64,000 nucleotides of DNA from assembly GCA_963850995.1 (NCBI GenBank), contig CAWKNQ010000004.1, positions 496,001 to 560,000 of the forward strand, given 5' to 3'. The notes beneath the pieces are model-generated. The model did no database searches. It saw only the letters and a program-made list of their open reading frames with translations, and was not told the DNA's origin. Numbering within the stretch: position 1 is the stretch's first letter; each line of letters begins with the position of its first letter. Positions 21,149 to 30,405 of this stretch are shown here, one piece after another. Source of the stretch: Gaiellasilicea sp963850995. GTDB taxonomy: Bacteria; Actinomycetota; Thermoleophilia; Gaiellales; Gaiellaceae. The translations under genes and the position numbers were made by a program.

Positions 21149-22573
21149 CGACCGCACTGATCGTTCTCCCGCTCGCAGCCGCCCTCGTCGTCTGGCTGCT
21201 GCCGCTTCCGGGCCGGGCCGCCGGAGCACTCGCGCTGCTCGCCGCGCTCGCGGAGCTCGCGCTCTGGGCGGTCGTCCTCGGCGGCTTCGACTTCGATCGG
21301 GGGCTGCAGCTCGAGAACCAGCAGAGCTGGTTCAGCGACCTCGACGTCTCGTACCACGTCGGGCTCTACGGCTTCTCGCTCTGGCTCGTCGGTCTGACGA
21401 TCGTCGTCTCGGCCGCGGCGATCGGCTACGCGCTCTGGGCCGGCCGCGAGCGCGGGCGGGCCTACCACGGGCTGCTGCTCTTCCTGACCGGCGCGATCGT
21501 CGGCGTCTTCACGGCCCAGGACCTGCTGCTCTTCTACGTCTTCTTCGAGGCGATGCTGATCCCGCTCTACGTCCTGATCGGCGTCTGGGGCGGTCCGAGG
21601 CGGCTTCGCGCGACGGCGACCTTCGTCATCTACACGATGGCGGGCTCGCTGCTGATGCTGGCCGCGATCGTGGCGTTCGGCCTCTCGCAGGAGACGTTCT
21701 CGCTGGTCGACTCGGGCACGTCGTCGAACGAGTGGCTTTTCCTCGGCTTCCTCGTGGCCTTCGCCGTCAAGGCGCCGATCTTTCCGTTCCACGGCTGGCT
21801 CGTCGACGCCTACCGCGAGGCGCCCCCCGAGGTGTCCGCGGTTCTCTCCGGCGTCGTCTCGAAAGCGGCTGTCTACGGCCTGCTGCGGATCGTGATCGCG
21901 AAGTTCCCCGAGCCGGTCGACGACTACCAGGTGGTGATCCTCTGCTTTCGCCGCCGTCACGCTCGTGTACGCCTCGCTGCTGGCGTTCCGGGCTCCCGAC
22001 ATGCGCTCGGTGATCGCTTACTCGTCGATGGCGCAGATGGGGCTGATCGTGCTCGGGCTCTTCTCGCTCAACCAGCTCGGCGTGAACGGCGCGATCCTCC
22101 AGTCGGTCGCGCATGGGCTCGTGTCGGCGACGCTCTTCCTGCTCGCCGGGATGGTCGAGGCCCGAACCGGCACGAGCAGGTTCGCCGTGCTCGGCGGGAT
22201 GGCGCGCGGCCGTCCGGCGCTCGCGACGGTGCTGATGACGGCCGGGATCATCGCGCTCGCGGTGCCCGGTTCCGCGGCGTTCGCGGGCGAGTTCCTGATC
22301 CTGGCGGGCGTCTATGACGTCGGCTGGGGGTGGGCCGTCATCGGCGCTGCGGCGATCGTCCTCGCCGCGATGTACATGCTCCGGCTCATCTCGGCCGTGC
22401 TGCACCGGGCCCGCGGCTTCGACGTCAGCGACGAGATGCCCGACCTTCGCGTCGGCGAGCTCGCGCTCGTGGTGCCGCTCGTCGCCGCGCTGCTCTTCCT
22501 GTCTGCCTGGCCCGCGGCGATCTCCGAGCGCTCGTTCCCGTTCAGCGGCGACGTGACGGAGGCCGGCGGGTGA
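21145..22573 (+). CDS. nuoM: NADH-quinone oxidoreductase subunit M, one-base frameshift
   Basis: The N-terminal half (bases 21145 to about 21945) has NuoM segments including LLLFYVFFEAMLIPLYVLIG and VKAPIFPFHGWLVDAYREAP. After VVIL at about 21947 the frame breaks, and the conserved continuation FAAVTLVYASLLAFRAPDM runs in the adjacent frame to TGA 22571-22573. One extra base at CTCTGCTTTCG explains it. The repaired product is about 475 residues, normal for NuoM. A real null allele in the middle of an intact nuo operon is unlikely. Confidence 0.9.
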
Positions 22574-24033
22574 TCCCGACCCCGAACGTCGACTGGCTCG
22601 CGCTCTCGCCGACGCTGGCGCTTCTCGGCGCCTCGTTCGTGGCGCTCCTCGGTGGCGTCCTCGTGCCCTGGGTGCTGCGACGCGGCTTCACAGCCTTCAT
22701 CGCGTTTGCGGGGTTCGTCACGGCGGGCGTCCTCGCGGGGATCGTGTTCGACCGCTCCGCCGAAGGGCGTCCGCTGATCGAGGAGTCGTTCACACGCGAC
22801 CGCCTGGGCGCGTTCGCGGCGATCATCATCGCCGGAGCAGGCGCGCTGACCGTGCTCGTCTCCTGGGGCGAGCGGCGGCGCGATCACGCGGGCGAGTACT
22901 ACGCGCTGCTGACGGCCGCAGGAGCCGGGATGGCCTTCTTCGTCACCGCCGGGAACCTGATGACGCTCTTCCTCGGCCTCGAGTGGTTCTCGATCGCGCT
23001 CTACGTCCTCTGCGCGCTCGACACCCACCGCGCGACCTCGCTCGAGGCCGGGCTCAAGTACCTGATCGTCGGCGCCTTCGGCTCGGCGATCCTGCTCTAC
23101 GGGTCGGCGCTCGTCTACGGCGCCACGGGCGAGATCGGCTTCTCGGAGATCGCGGCTGCGAATGCGGGCGACGACTACCTGCTGCTGGCCGGCTTGGCGA
23201 TGCTGATCGCCGGCCTCGGCTTCAAGGCGTCTGCTGCCCCCTTCCACATGTGGACGCCGGACGTGTACGAAGGGTCGCCGACCTCGGTGACCGCGTTCAT
23301 GTCCGCGGCGACCAAGGCCGCGGCGCTCGTCCTGACGCTCCGCCTCCTCGTCGTCGCGTTCCCGGAGGAGGAGCAGCTCTGGACGATCGCGGTCGCCGTG
23401 CTTGCCATCGTCTCGCTCGCGGTCGGGAACCTCGCCGCGCTCGTCCAGCGGAACGTCAAGCGGCTGCTGGCCTACTCGTCCGTCTCGCACGCCGGCTTCA
23501 TGCTGATCGCGATCGCCGCGAACAACGAGCTCGGCGCACGCGCGCTGCTCTATTACCTGATCCCCTACGGCGCGATGTCGATCGGCGCCTTCGCGGTCGT
23601 CGCGGCCCGTGAACGCGAGCTCGGCGTCCCGGTGACGCTCGCCAACCTCGGGGGGATGGGCTGGGAGCGGCCCTTCCTGGGCGCGTCGATGTGGATCTTC
23701 ATGCTCGGCTTCATGGGCATGCCGTTCACGGGTGGCCTCGTCGGCAAGTTCTACGTCTTCTCCGCCGCCTACGAGGCCGACATGTGGTGGCTGATCGTGG
23801 CGGGCGTGATCGCGACCGCGATCTCGCTCTACTACTACCTCGCCGTCGTCCGCGCGCTCTACATGCGCCCCGGTGCGGAGCTCCGGGCCGTGGTGGCCGG
23901 CGGCTCGCCGCCGCGCGACCCGCTGCTCCAGAGCGCAGTTCTCCTCGCCGTCGGCGTGACGGTCGGCTCGTTCTTCTTCGTGCAGCCTCTGATCGAGCTC
24001 GCCGGCGACGCGGCCGCGTCGCTCCCCTTCTAG
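22570..24033 (+). CDS. nuoN: NADH-quinone oxidoreductase subunit N
   Basis: A 487-residue antiporter-like subunit, last of the operon, starting at GTG 22570 (GTGA overlap with nuoM). It has FLGLEWFSIALYVLCAL, the proton-channel segment KASAAPFHMWTPDVYEGSPT and KRLLAYSSVSHAGFMLI. It ends 18 bp before a convergent small membrane-protein gene, with no strong terminator hairpin between them. Confidence 0.95.
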   Translation: MIPTPNVDWLALSPTLALLGASFVALLGGVLVPWVLRRGFTAFIAFAGFVTAGVLAGIVFDRSAEGRPLIEESFTRDRLGAFAAIIIAGAGALTVLVSWGERRRDHAGEYYALLTAAGAGMAFFVTAGNLMTLFLGLEWFSIALYVLCALDTHRATSLEAGLKYLIVGAFGSAILLYGSALVYGATGEIGFSEIAAANAGDDYLLLAGLAMLIAGLGFKASAAPFHMWTPDVYEGSPTSVTAFMSAATKAAALVLTLRLLVVAFPEEEQLWTIAVAVLAIVSLAVGNLAALVQRNVKRLLAYSSVSHAGFMLIAIAANNELGARALLYYLIPYGAMSIGAFAVVAARERELGVPVTLANLGGMGWERPFLGASMWIFMLGFMGMPFTGGLVGKFYVFSAAYEADMWWLIVAGVIATAISLYYYLAVVRALYMRPGAELRAVVAGGSPPRDPLLQSAVLLAVGVTVGSFFFVQPLIELAGDAAASLPF

Positions 24034-24051
24034 GGACTTCGCAACAGACTG

Positions 24052-24435
24052 TTACTTGGCGCGGAAGGCGGTGCGGAGGCGCTTGCGTGGGACCGCCGCC
24101 GTCGCGGACAGCAGCGCCTGTGCGGCGAAGAGCGCCAGCGCGGCGACGACGGCCGTGACGCCGATCGCGGGCGGCGGGCCCTCCGCGAGCAGCGGGGCGC
24201 GCACCGCTGCACCGAGGAGGACGAATGCGAGCGCGAGGCCGGTGAGCACGGCAAGGGCCCGATCGTGGGGTGCCGCGGCGGTGCCGTCGAGGACGTCGCC
24301 GAGCGCCGAGAGTCCGGCGAGCGCCAGGATTGGAACGGCGGCGACGAGCGCCCAGTACGCGAGTGAGTGCCGGCCCACGGCGTCGGCCATCGCCGCGCCG
24401 AGCACGAGCGAGATGGAGGCAAGCCGCGCGCTCAT
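24052..24435 (-). CDS. Small hydrophobic membrane protein of unknown function
   Basis: A 127-residue protein with four predicted membrane helices, rich in Ala, Leu and Val, and a basic C-terminus (PRKRLRTAFRAK). I recognise no family. The ATG at 24435 is plausible. It is convergent with nuoN and divergent from the UPF0173 hydrolase. Codon and base composition are like the neighbours, which supports a real gene. Confidence 0.55.
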   Translation of the reverse strand: MSARLASISLVLGAAMADAVGRHSLAYWALVAAVPILALAGLSALGDVLDGTAAAPHDRALAVLTGLALAFVLLGAAVRAPLLAEGPPPAIGVTAVVAALALFAAQALLSATAAVPRKRLRTAFRAK

Positions 24436-24487
24436 GTGCCGGATGTTCGCCGCCGCATCGGATGGTCCTTCGCTCTAGGCTCTCGGC

Positions 24488-25224
24488 ATGTCTACGACAC
24501 TCACCTGGCTCGGTCATTCGGCGTTTCGCATCGACACGCCTGAAACGCAGGGGCGGCAAGCGCATCTACGTCGACCCCTTCCTGAACGGCAACCCGAAGT
24601 GCCCGGAGAACGAGAAGGAGCCCGAGCGGGTAGACGCGATCTTCATCACCCACGGGCACAACGACCACGTCGGCGACACGCTCGACCTGTTCAAGAAGTT
24701 CCAGTGCCCGGTGATCGCCCCGGTCGAGGTCCGCGACCTGCTCGGCATGATGGGCTGCGAGGCCGAGGGACCGCACGACCCGAACAAGGGCGGCACGGTC
24801 GACCTCGACGGGGTCAAGGTCACGCTCGTGCACGCGCAGCACTCGTCCAGCTACATGACCGAGGCGCCCCCCGGCTCTTCGCGCCAGTGGGAGATCGTCT
24901 ACACGGGCGAACCGTGTGGGCTCGTCTTCGACTTCGGCGAGGGCCCGAAGCTCTATTTCGCCGGCGACACGAACGTCTTCGGCGACATGGCGCTGATCGC
25001 GCGCCTCTACGCGCCGGACATCGCGATTCTTCCGATCGGCGGTCACTTCACGATGGATCCGAAAGAGGCGTCGGTCGCGCTCGAGTTGCTCGAACGTGAA
25101 GCGGTGCGTCCCATGCCACTACGGCACCTTTCCGATCCTCGCCGGGACGCCGGACCAGCTACGAGAGCTTGCGCCGGGCGTCGAGGTCATCGCACCCGAG
25201 CCTGGGGGGTCGATCGAGCTGTGA
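24488..25224 (+). CDS. UPF0173-type metal-dependent hydrolase (metallo-beta-lactamase fold), two one-base frameshifts
   Basis: Starts at ATG 24488 with LTWLGHSAFRIDTP. The frame breaks near 24551 (CAGGGGCGG). The second part has GKRIYVDPFLNG, the metal-binding FITHGHNDHVGD and FAGDTNVFGDMALI. It breaks again near 25096, where the conserved end CVPCHYGTFPILAGTPDQL continues in the third frame to TGA 25222-25224. Two extra bases account for both breaks. The repaired product is about 244 residues, as expected for the family, whose substrates are mostly unknown. Confidence 0.85.
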
Positions 25225-25490
25225 GGGAGCGTTGGTTCGGCGCGACGGGCAGGCGCGTCCCCGAGCTCGCGCTCGAGGGCTCGCTCGACGTCGAGGGCGC
25301 GCTCGTCCTCGACGACGTCGCCGACGACGCTCTGCTCCGGCAGGCGCACGCGGAAGGGACACCGCTCGTCGTGCGTGCGGCGACACCGGAGGCGATCAAG
25401 GCGGCGCTGGCGCGGCCGGAGGTCGCGAGCGTGCTCGTGCCCACCGAGGAGCTGCTGGCCCTGGATCTGACGGCCCTCACGTATGGCTAG
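25221..25490 (+). CDS. Small protein of unknown function, coupled to the hydrolase
   Basis: An 89-residue acidic protein starting at GTG 25221 (GTGA overlap with the hydrolase stop). It ends eight bases inside the DUF1028 gene. Visible content is alternating helices and strands, with LEGSLDVEGALVLDDVADDA and PEAIKAALARPEVASVLVPT. No signal peptide and no cysteine. I do not recognise the family. Tight overlap on both sides argues that it is expressed. Confidence 0.5.
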   Translation: MRERWFGATGRRVPELALEGSLDVEGALVLDDVADDALLRQAHAEGTPLVVRAATPEAIKAALARPEVASVLVPTEELLALDLTALTYG

Positions 25491-26307
25491 ACCCGTCTCG
25501 ACGTACTCGCTCGTCGCGTGCGACGTCGACGCGGGCCAGTGGGGGGTCGCCGTGCAGTCGAAGTTCCTCGCAGTCGGCTCAGTCGTGCCCTGGGCAGAGC
25601 CCGGCGCGGGCGCCGTCGCGACGCAGGCGTACGCGAACCCGCGCTACGGTCCGGACGGGCTCGGCCTCCTGCGCCAGGGGCTCACCGCCGAGGAGGTCGT
25701 CCGCCGGTTGACCGAGGCCGACGACGGCCGCGCCGAGCGGCAGCTGGGCATCGTCGACGCGGCAGGCCGGGGAGCGACCTACACCGGAGACGAATGCCTC
25801 GACTGGGCTGGGGGCCGCGCCGGCCCGGGCTACGCGGCGCAGGGGAACATCCTCGTCTCGGGCGAGACCGTGGACGCTCTCGCCGAGACCTTCGAGGGCT
25901 CCTCAGGCTCTCTCGGGGAACGGCTGATCGAGGCCCTCGCAGCCGCGCAGGCAGCAGGCGGCGACAGTCGTGGCCAGCAGTCCGCGGCGCTCCTCGTGGT
26001 CGAGCGGGACGGCGGCTACGCCGGGCTCTCCGACGTCGCGCTCGACCTGCGCGTCGACGATCACGAGTCGCCGATCGAGGAGCTGCGGCGGCTCCACGCT
26101 CTCCACGAGCAGCTGTTCGGCAAGACGCCCCGGTCCGAGTGGGTGGACGTCGACGACGAGCTCCGTGCCGAGGTCAACGAGCGTCTGGGCCGGCTCGGCT
26201 ACGAGCGGCTCGAAGACTGGGCGGGAGTGGAGAACCTGGAGGAGCGGGTCGACGGCGACACGGCAATCGACCCTGTCGTGCTCGAGGAGCTGAGGAGGAA
26301 GAGTTGA
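25483..26307 (+). CDS. DUF1028 family protein (Ntn-hydrolase-like)
   Basis: A 274-residue protein. It begins PVSTYSLVACDVDAGQWGVAVQSKFLAVGSVVPWA, split here by the conserved STYS that resembles an Ntn-hydrolase N-terminal threonine/serine site. TQAYANPRYGPDGL and AAQGNILVSGETVDAL follow, both typical of DUF1028. The C-terminal about 70 residues form an acidic peptidoglycan-binding-like tail seen in longer members. The catalytic activity of the family is not established. It overlaps both neighbours. Confidence 0.85.
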   Translation: MARPVSTYSLVACDVDAGQWGVAVQSKFLAVGSVVPWAEPGAGAVATQAYANPRYGPDGLGLLRQGLTAEEVVRRLTEADDGRAERQLGIVDAAGRGATYTGDECLDWAGGRAGPGYAAQGNILVSGETVDALAETFEGSSGSLGERLIEALAAAQAAGGDSRGQQSAALLVVERDGGYAGLSDVALDLRVDDHESPIEELRRLHALHEQLFGKTPRSEWVDVDDELRAEVNERLGRLGYERLEDWAGVENLEERVDGDTAIDPVVLEELRRKS

Positions 26308-26924
26308 GCGGATACGAGATCGCAAGCCTGACTGGGGTCGAGTCGCTACCGGGCCCCGGGACGCTTCGCTGGACGCCGCTGCGCAAGCACTTCGGCATCA
26401 CCGCCTTCGGCGTCAACGCCTACACGGCCAACGAGGCCGGCCAGGACGTGGTCGAGGAGCACACGGAAGAGCGGCTCGGGCACGAGGAGATGTACGTGGT
26501 CGTGGCGGGACGAGCGACGTTCGTCCTCGACGGCGATGAGCACGACGTGCCCGCGGGCTCCGCGGTCTATCTGCGCGATCCGAAGGTGAAGCGCTTCGCG
26601 CGCGCGGAGGAGGCGGGAACGACAATCCTCGCGGTCGGCGGCAAGCCGGGTCAGCACGACATCTCCGCCTGGGAGTACTTCTTCGCCGCCTATCCGAAGG
26701 CCGACGACGGCGACTACGACGGTGCGATCGCCGAGCTCGACGCGGGCCTCGCGGAGAAGCCCGACCACCCGCCGCTCCTCTACCACCGGGCCTGCATCCT
26801 CGCGCGGGCGGGCCGGCTCGACGAGGCGCGGGACTTTCTGGACCGCGCGCTGGCAGGCGACCCCGAGCTGAAGAAGTGGGCCGACGAGGACGAGGACCTG
26901 GAGCCGTTACGAGTCCCCGGGTAG
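26304..26924 (+). CDS. Cupin domain protein with C-terminal TPR-like helices
   Basis: A 206-residue protein starting at TTG 26304, which overlaps the upstream TGA. The cupin part (about residues 50-110) shows a conserved acidic/His strand pattern: EEHTEERLGHEEMYVVVAG, then DEHDVPAGSAVYL. The C-terminal 70 residues read as two tetratricopeptide-like helical pairs (YDGAIAELDAGLAEKP; LLYHRACILARAGRLDEA). Function unknown; the fusion suggests a small-molecule-binding domain with a protein-interaction tail. It overlaps the convergent Ldh-type gene by 18 bases. Confidence 0.75.
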   Translation: MSGYEIASLTGVESLPGPGTLRWTPLRKHFGITAFGVNAYTANEAGQDVVEEHTEERLGHEEMYVVVAGRATFVLDGDEHDVPAGSAVYLRDPKVKRFARAEEAGTTILAVGGKPGQHDISAWEYFFAAYPKADDGDYDGAIAELDAGLAEKPDHPPLLYHRACILARAGRLDEARDFLDRALAGDPELKKWADEDEDLEPLRVPG

Positions 26925-27635
26925 TCGCAGCCCGGCCGCCCGCTCGCGCAAGCCCGCGGCGAACCCGTCGAACTCGGGCTTCGCGGCGAGCAGCAGGACC
27001 CCGTTCCGCTCACCGACGAAGGACTCGACCAGGCCCTGGACCCCGAGGGCGAGCGCGAACGACTTGTACGCGTGCTCCCCGCCGAAGGGGACGACGTCCT
27101 CCGGTTGCGCACGGCCGGCAAGGACGTCGCCGTACGTGGCCCGCGCCGGAGAGACGTCGACCACGATCGGCTTGCCGCCGGGGTTCGGCAATCCGATCGC
27201 GATCGGGTTCGTGCCCACGAGCGGCTCGCCACCTTCCGGATGCGCAAGCCGCGCCGGTGAGGTCGCCGTCAGCAGCGCGACGAGGCCCGCTTCGGCCAGC
27301 CAACGCACCCAGTAGCCGAGGTGACCGGTCGGGAAGGCGTCGGCGGCCACGACGCGGGCCGGCCACGGCTCCGCCTCGGCGAGCTCGGCGCAGATTGCAG
27401 CGAGAACGAGGTATCCGACGGTCCCGCGCGACTCCCAGTAGTCGAAGCCTGGGTAGGTCGCCGTCTTGACCGGCTTGGCGGCTGGATCGAACTGCTGGGT
27501 CGCGAGCCAGTCGATGCGGGCGCGTCCGTGCCCGAGCTTCCCGCGCGTCTCGGCGTCGAGGAAATGGTCCGCGAGCGTCTCGGCGTCGGTCTCCGAGAAG
27601 CCGAGCCCGCGGAGCCGCTCGACCTCAGGCCGCAC
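26907..27635 (-). CDS. Ldh/YbiC-type malate/L-lactate dehydrogenase family oxidoreductase, short form
   Basis: A 242-residue protein with the family's AETRGKLGHGRARIDWL segment (normally SHG...R near the substrate site), GTNPIAIGLPNP and PFGGEHAYKSFALALGVQ. Members are NAD(P)-dependent 2-hydroxyacid or ureidoglycolate dehydrogenases unrelated to classical LDH. At 242 residues it is about 100 shorter than usual, with compressed loops rather than a visible break. The substrate is not predictable. It is coupled to the HAD phosphatase downstream by an 11-base overlap. Confidence 0.75.
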   Translation of the reverse strand: MRPEVERLRGLGFSETDAETLADHFLDAETRGKLGHGRARIDWLATQQFDPAAKPVKTATYPGFDYWESRGTVGYLVLAAICAELAEAEPWPARVVAADAFPTGHLGYWVRWLAEAGLVALLTATSPARLAHPEGGEPLVGTNPIAIGLPNPGGKPIVVDVSPARATYGDVLAGRAQPEDVVPFGGEHAYKSFALALGVQGLVESFVGERNGVLLLAAKPEFDGFAAGLRERAAGLRLPGDS

Positions 27636-28389
27636 GCCGCTTCGCCGCCCAGACTGCGGCGCCTGCTCCGAGCACGAGCGGGATGCCGACGAGGGCGGGC
27701 CGCAGTCGGCGCGCGGCCGGAAAGGCCGCCTCCGTGAACTCGAGCACCGGCCAGCCGCGCTCGGCCGCGATTCGTCGCAGCGCCCGGTCGGGATTGACCG
27801 CGACGGGGTTGCCCACGACCTCGAGGAAGGGCAGGTCGGTGTGGCTGTCCGAATACGCGGTCGACGCGGCCAGATCGAGCCCTTCCGCTTGCGCCAGCTC
27901 GCGGAGCGCGGCGGCCTTCCCCTCGCCGTGGCAGGCGCGGAGCGAGCGGCCGGTGTACGCGCCGTCCACGATCTCGCAGGTCGACCCGATCGCGCCGTCG
28001 AAGCCGAGCTCGCGGGCGAGCTCGTCGACGATCTCCTGGAGCGTCGCCGAGACGATGTAGACGGGCTCGCCGCGCTCCCGATGGCGTTCGACGAGGTGCA
28101 ACGGCTCCTGGTAGACGAGCGGCTTCAGGACCGGTTCCATCGCGCCCGCGACGAGCGTGCGCAGGTCGTCGACGCGGAAGCCCTTCAGGATCATGAGGCC
28201 GTCCTCTGCGGCCTTGCGGACGGTCTCGGCGCCGGCTCCGCGGGCGGCGAAGAGCAGCTGCCACGCGGCGGCCTTCGCCAGCTGTCCGCGTCCGATCACG
28301 CCGTGCTCGCGAAACGAGCCGGCAAGCGCGAGCGCGCTGGAGCGGCGGAGGAGCGTGCGGTCGAGGTCGAAGAAGGCGGCGCCGGCCAT
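27625..28389 (-). CDS. HAD-IB family phosphatase (SerB-like)
   Basis: A 254-residue protein with HAD motif I, AFFDLDRTLLRRSS (nucleophile Asp9), motif II in VYIVSATLQEIVDELA, and motifs III/IV in GEGKAAALRE and AYSDSHTDLPFLEVVG. It ends with a hydrophobic stretch (about residues 228-250) that may anchor it in the membrane. HAD-IB members include phosphoserine phosphatases and lysophospholipid-type phosphatases; the membrane tail favours the latter but is not decisive. Confidence 0.82.
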   Translation of the reverse strand: MAGAAFFDLDRTLLRRSSALALAGSFREHGVIGRGQLAKAAAWQLLFAARGAGAETVRKAAEDGLMILKGFRVDDLRTLVAGAMEPVLKPLVYQEPLHLVERHRERGEPVYIVSATLQEIVDELARELGFDGAIGSTCEIVDGAYTGRSLRACHGEGKAAALRELAQAEGLDLAASTAYSDSHTDLPFLEVVGNPVAVNPDRALRRIAAERGWPVLEFTEAAFPAARRLRPALVGIPLVLGAGAAVWAAKRRAA

Positions 28390-28432
28390 GGGGCGAGTGT
28401 ACGGCTCGCGTGCGCGTCCAAAGCACCAAACA

Positions 28433-28507
28433 GAATGCTCACGGTTTGCTAACCGCCTCCTCTCACGGAGGCGGAATGCTCACGCCGTCTTGGTCTTGCG
28501 AGACCAA
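28433..28507 (+). promoter_or_regulatory. Hairpin-rich leader of the secreted protein gene
   Basis: In the 138-bp region upstream of the ATG at 28528 there are three perfect small hairpins: CGGTT/AACCG (28442-28455), CCGCCTCC/GGAGGCGG (28453-28474) and TTGGTCT/AGACCAA with a TGCG loop (28490-28507). The first two share bases 28453-28455 and so exclude each other. GAATGCTCACG is repeated directly at 28433-28443 and 28474-28484. An AAGGAG ribosome site lies at 28515-28520. Confidence 0.5.
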
Positions 28508-28527
28508 CCCAGGGAAGGAGAGCTTCG

Positions 28528-29268
28528 ATGAAGCGATTGATGCTGGGAGCGGCGGCGCTCGGCGCCCTCGTCACGACAAGCGTTGCGGTTGCGACCCTGC
28601 GGTCGGGTGACGTGACGCCGGTCAGCGCGGCGCTGACAGCGGCGACTGCCTCGAACGTCGAGACGCGCACGCTCACGTGCGACGGGCAGACGATCGAGAT
28701 CACGACGGGTCGCTACTCCGGGACGGCGACGAGCAGCACCGCCGATCTCAACGGTGCGCTCGAGCTGCGCGTGAAGAGCGTCTACAACGTGACGAAGAAG
28801 CTCGGCTGGGTCGACGGCAGGCTGATCGTGACCGCCTCCGACGACCGCACGCACGCGCACTTCTCCGCGATCAACTCCGACGGCAAGCTCGACGGTTGGG
28901 TGCGCGGGAGCGCGGGCCGTGGCGACGGCGTCGTCTTCGGCAGCCTCGCCGGCTCCTTCTCGAAGACCGGTGGGCTGACGGGCGGCGCGCTCGGCAGCGG
29001 AACGGCGACGAACGCAGCCGTGATCTCGAAGCACACGAGCTGTCGGGCCCAGAAGCCCGTCCGCCCGAGCGTGCACCTGACCGTTCGCGGTCAGGTTGCC
29101 GCGGTCAGCACGACCTCGATCACGGTCACGCCGCGCGACGGCACGGCCAACCAGACGTGCGCGGTAACGGATTCCGACGACGTCAGGCGGGTCGAGACCG
29201 GGGACCGGGTCGAGATGACCTGTGTCCAGGTCGCCGGCGCGTGGACGCTCGTGCGGCTGCGCCGGTAG
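28528..29268 (+). CDS. Secreted protein of unknown function
   Basis: A 246-residue protein with an N-terminal signal peptide (MKRLMLGAAALGALVTTSV, then a cleavable Ala-rich stretch). The mature part is rich in Thr, Ser and Gly and predicted to be mostly beta strand. Four cysteines (in TLTCDGQ, HTSCRAQ, NQTCAVT and EMTCVQV) could form two disulphides. The C-terminal 75 residues resemble a small DUF5666-like beta domain (HLTVRGQVAAVSTTSITVTP), but the match is not firm. A good Shine-Dalgarno precedes the ATG. Confidence 0.7.
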   Translation: MKRLMLGAAALGALVTTSVAVATLRSGDVTPVSAALTAATASNVETRTLTCDGQTIEITTGRYSGTATSSTADLNGALELRVKSVYNVTKKLGWVDGRLIVTASDDRTHAHFSAINSDGKLDGWVRGSAGRGDGVVFGSLAGSFSKTGGLTGGALGSGTATNAAVISKHTSCRAQKPVRPSVHLTVRGQVAAVSTTSITVTPRDGTANQTCAVTDSDDVRRVETGDRVEMTCVQVAGAWTLVRLRR

Positions 29269-29288
29269 CACGTACGAGAGAGCTGCGA

Positions 29289-29314
29289 CGAAGGGCGCCT
29301 AGGGGCGCCCTTCG
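29289..29314. terminator. Perfect terminator-like hairpin between convergent genes
   Basis: CGAAGGGCGCC (29289-29299) pairs over all 11 bases with GGCGCCCTTCG (29304-29314) around a four-base loop. It lies between the secreted-protein gene (+) and mrp (-). There is no long T run, as is common in GC-rich actinobacteria. Confidence 0.65.
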
Positions 29315-29319
29315 ACGTT

Positions 29320-30382
29320 CTAGAGGACGGTCAGAGGCTTGCGGATCGCCGCGGGCCGGGCGGCCAGCACGGCCTCGGCAATCTCGACGATTGCGCGGGC
29401 GGACTCGGACTCGGGATTGGTCTCCACGACCGGAGCGCCCGTGTCTCCGGCCTCGCGCAGCGCGGCGTCGAGCGGCACAGTCCCGAGCAGCGACACGCCG
29501 AGCTCCTCCGCGAGCTGCGCGCCGCCGCCGGACCCGAACATGTCTCCACTCATGTTCTCGACCACGCCGAGGAGCTTCTGGCCCGTTTTCTGCGCCATCA
29601 TCGCGGCGCGCGCGGCGACCTCCTGGGCGAGCGGCTGCGGCGTCGTCACGACGAGCACCTCGGCGCGCGGCAGCAGCTGACCGAGCGAGATCGCCATGTC
29701 CCCGGTCCCCGGCGGCATGTCGACCACGACCGTGTCGAGCTCGCCCCAGTGGACGTCGGAGAGGAACTGCTCGAGCGCGCGATGGAGCATCGGCCCGCGC
29801 CACATCACCGGCGCGTTCTCGTCGAGGAAGTTGCCGATCGAGATCAGCTTCATGCGGCCGCGCACTGGCGGCACGATCATCTTGTCGACCACTATGGGGC
29901 GCTGATGGACGCCGAGCATGTGCGGGATCGAATGGCCGTAGACGTCGGCGTCGATCACCCCCACCTCCTGGCCCAGCTCGTCGAGGGCGGCCGCGAGGTT
30001 GACGGTGAGCGACGACTTGCCGACGCCACCCTTGCCGCTCGCGATCGCGATCACCCGCGTGCGCGGATCGAGCGAGATCGACTTCTCGGGCCGGCCGCCG
30101 CGCAGCTTCGTCGTCAGAGCGGCCTTCTCGTCGGCGCTCATGACGTCGAAGCGCAGCTCGACCCGCTGCACGCTCCGGCAGGGAACCGACGTGCTCGGCG
30201 ACCTGGTCCTGGAACGAGCTCCGCAGCGGGCAGCCCGCGACGGTGAGCGCGATCGTGACCGAGACGGCGCCGCCGTCGATCGTCACGTCGCGGACCATGT
30301 CGAGCTCGGTGACCGGCTTTCTCAGCTCCGGGTCGATCACGCGCTCGAGCGCACGGAGGACGGCGTCGCGGTCGGGGCTCAC
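29320..30382 (-). CDS. mrp: Mrp/NBP35-type P-loop ATPase, one-base frameshift
   Basis: The N-terminal MIP18-like domain starts at 30382 (RALERVIDPELRKPVTELDM) and includes GCPLRSSFQDQV. The frame breaks near 30177, and the ATPase continues one frame over with the deviant Walker A SGKGGVGKSSLTVN, then VVDMPPGTGDM. One extra base joins them into about 353 residues, the normal Mrp length. The CxxC-type Fe-S ligands expected in many Mrp proteins are not seen in GDMFGSGGG, where they usually lie. Mrp acts as an Fe-S carrier ATPase. It is the last gene after the two-component cluster. Confidence 0.87.
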
Positions 30383-30405
30383 GAACTCAGGGTAGCTCCG
30401 CGGCG

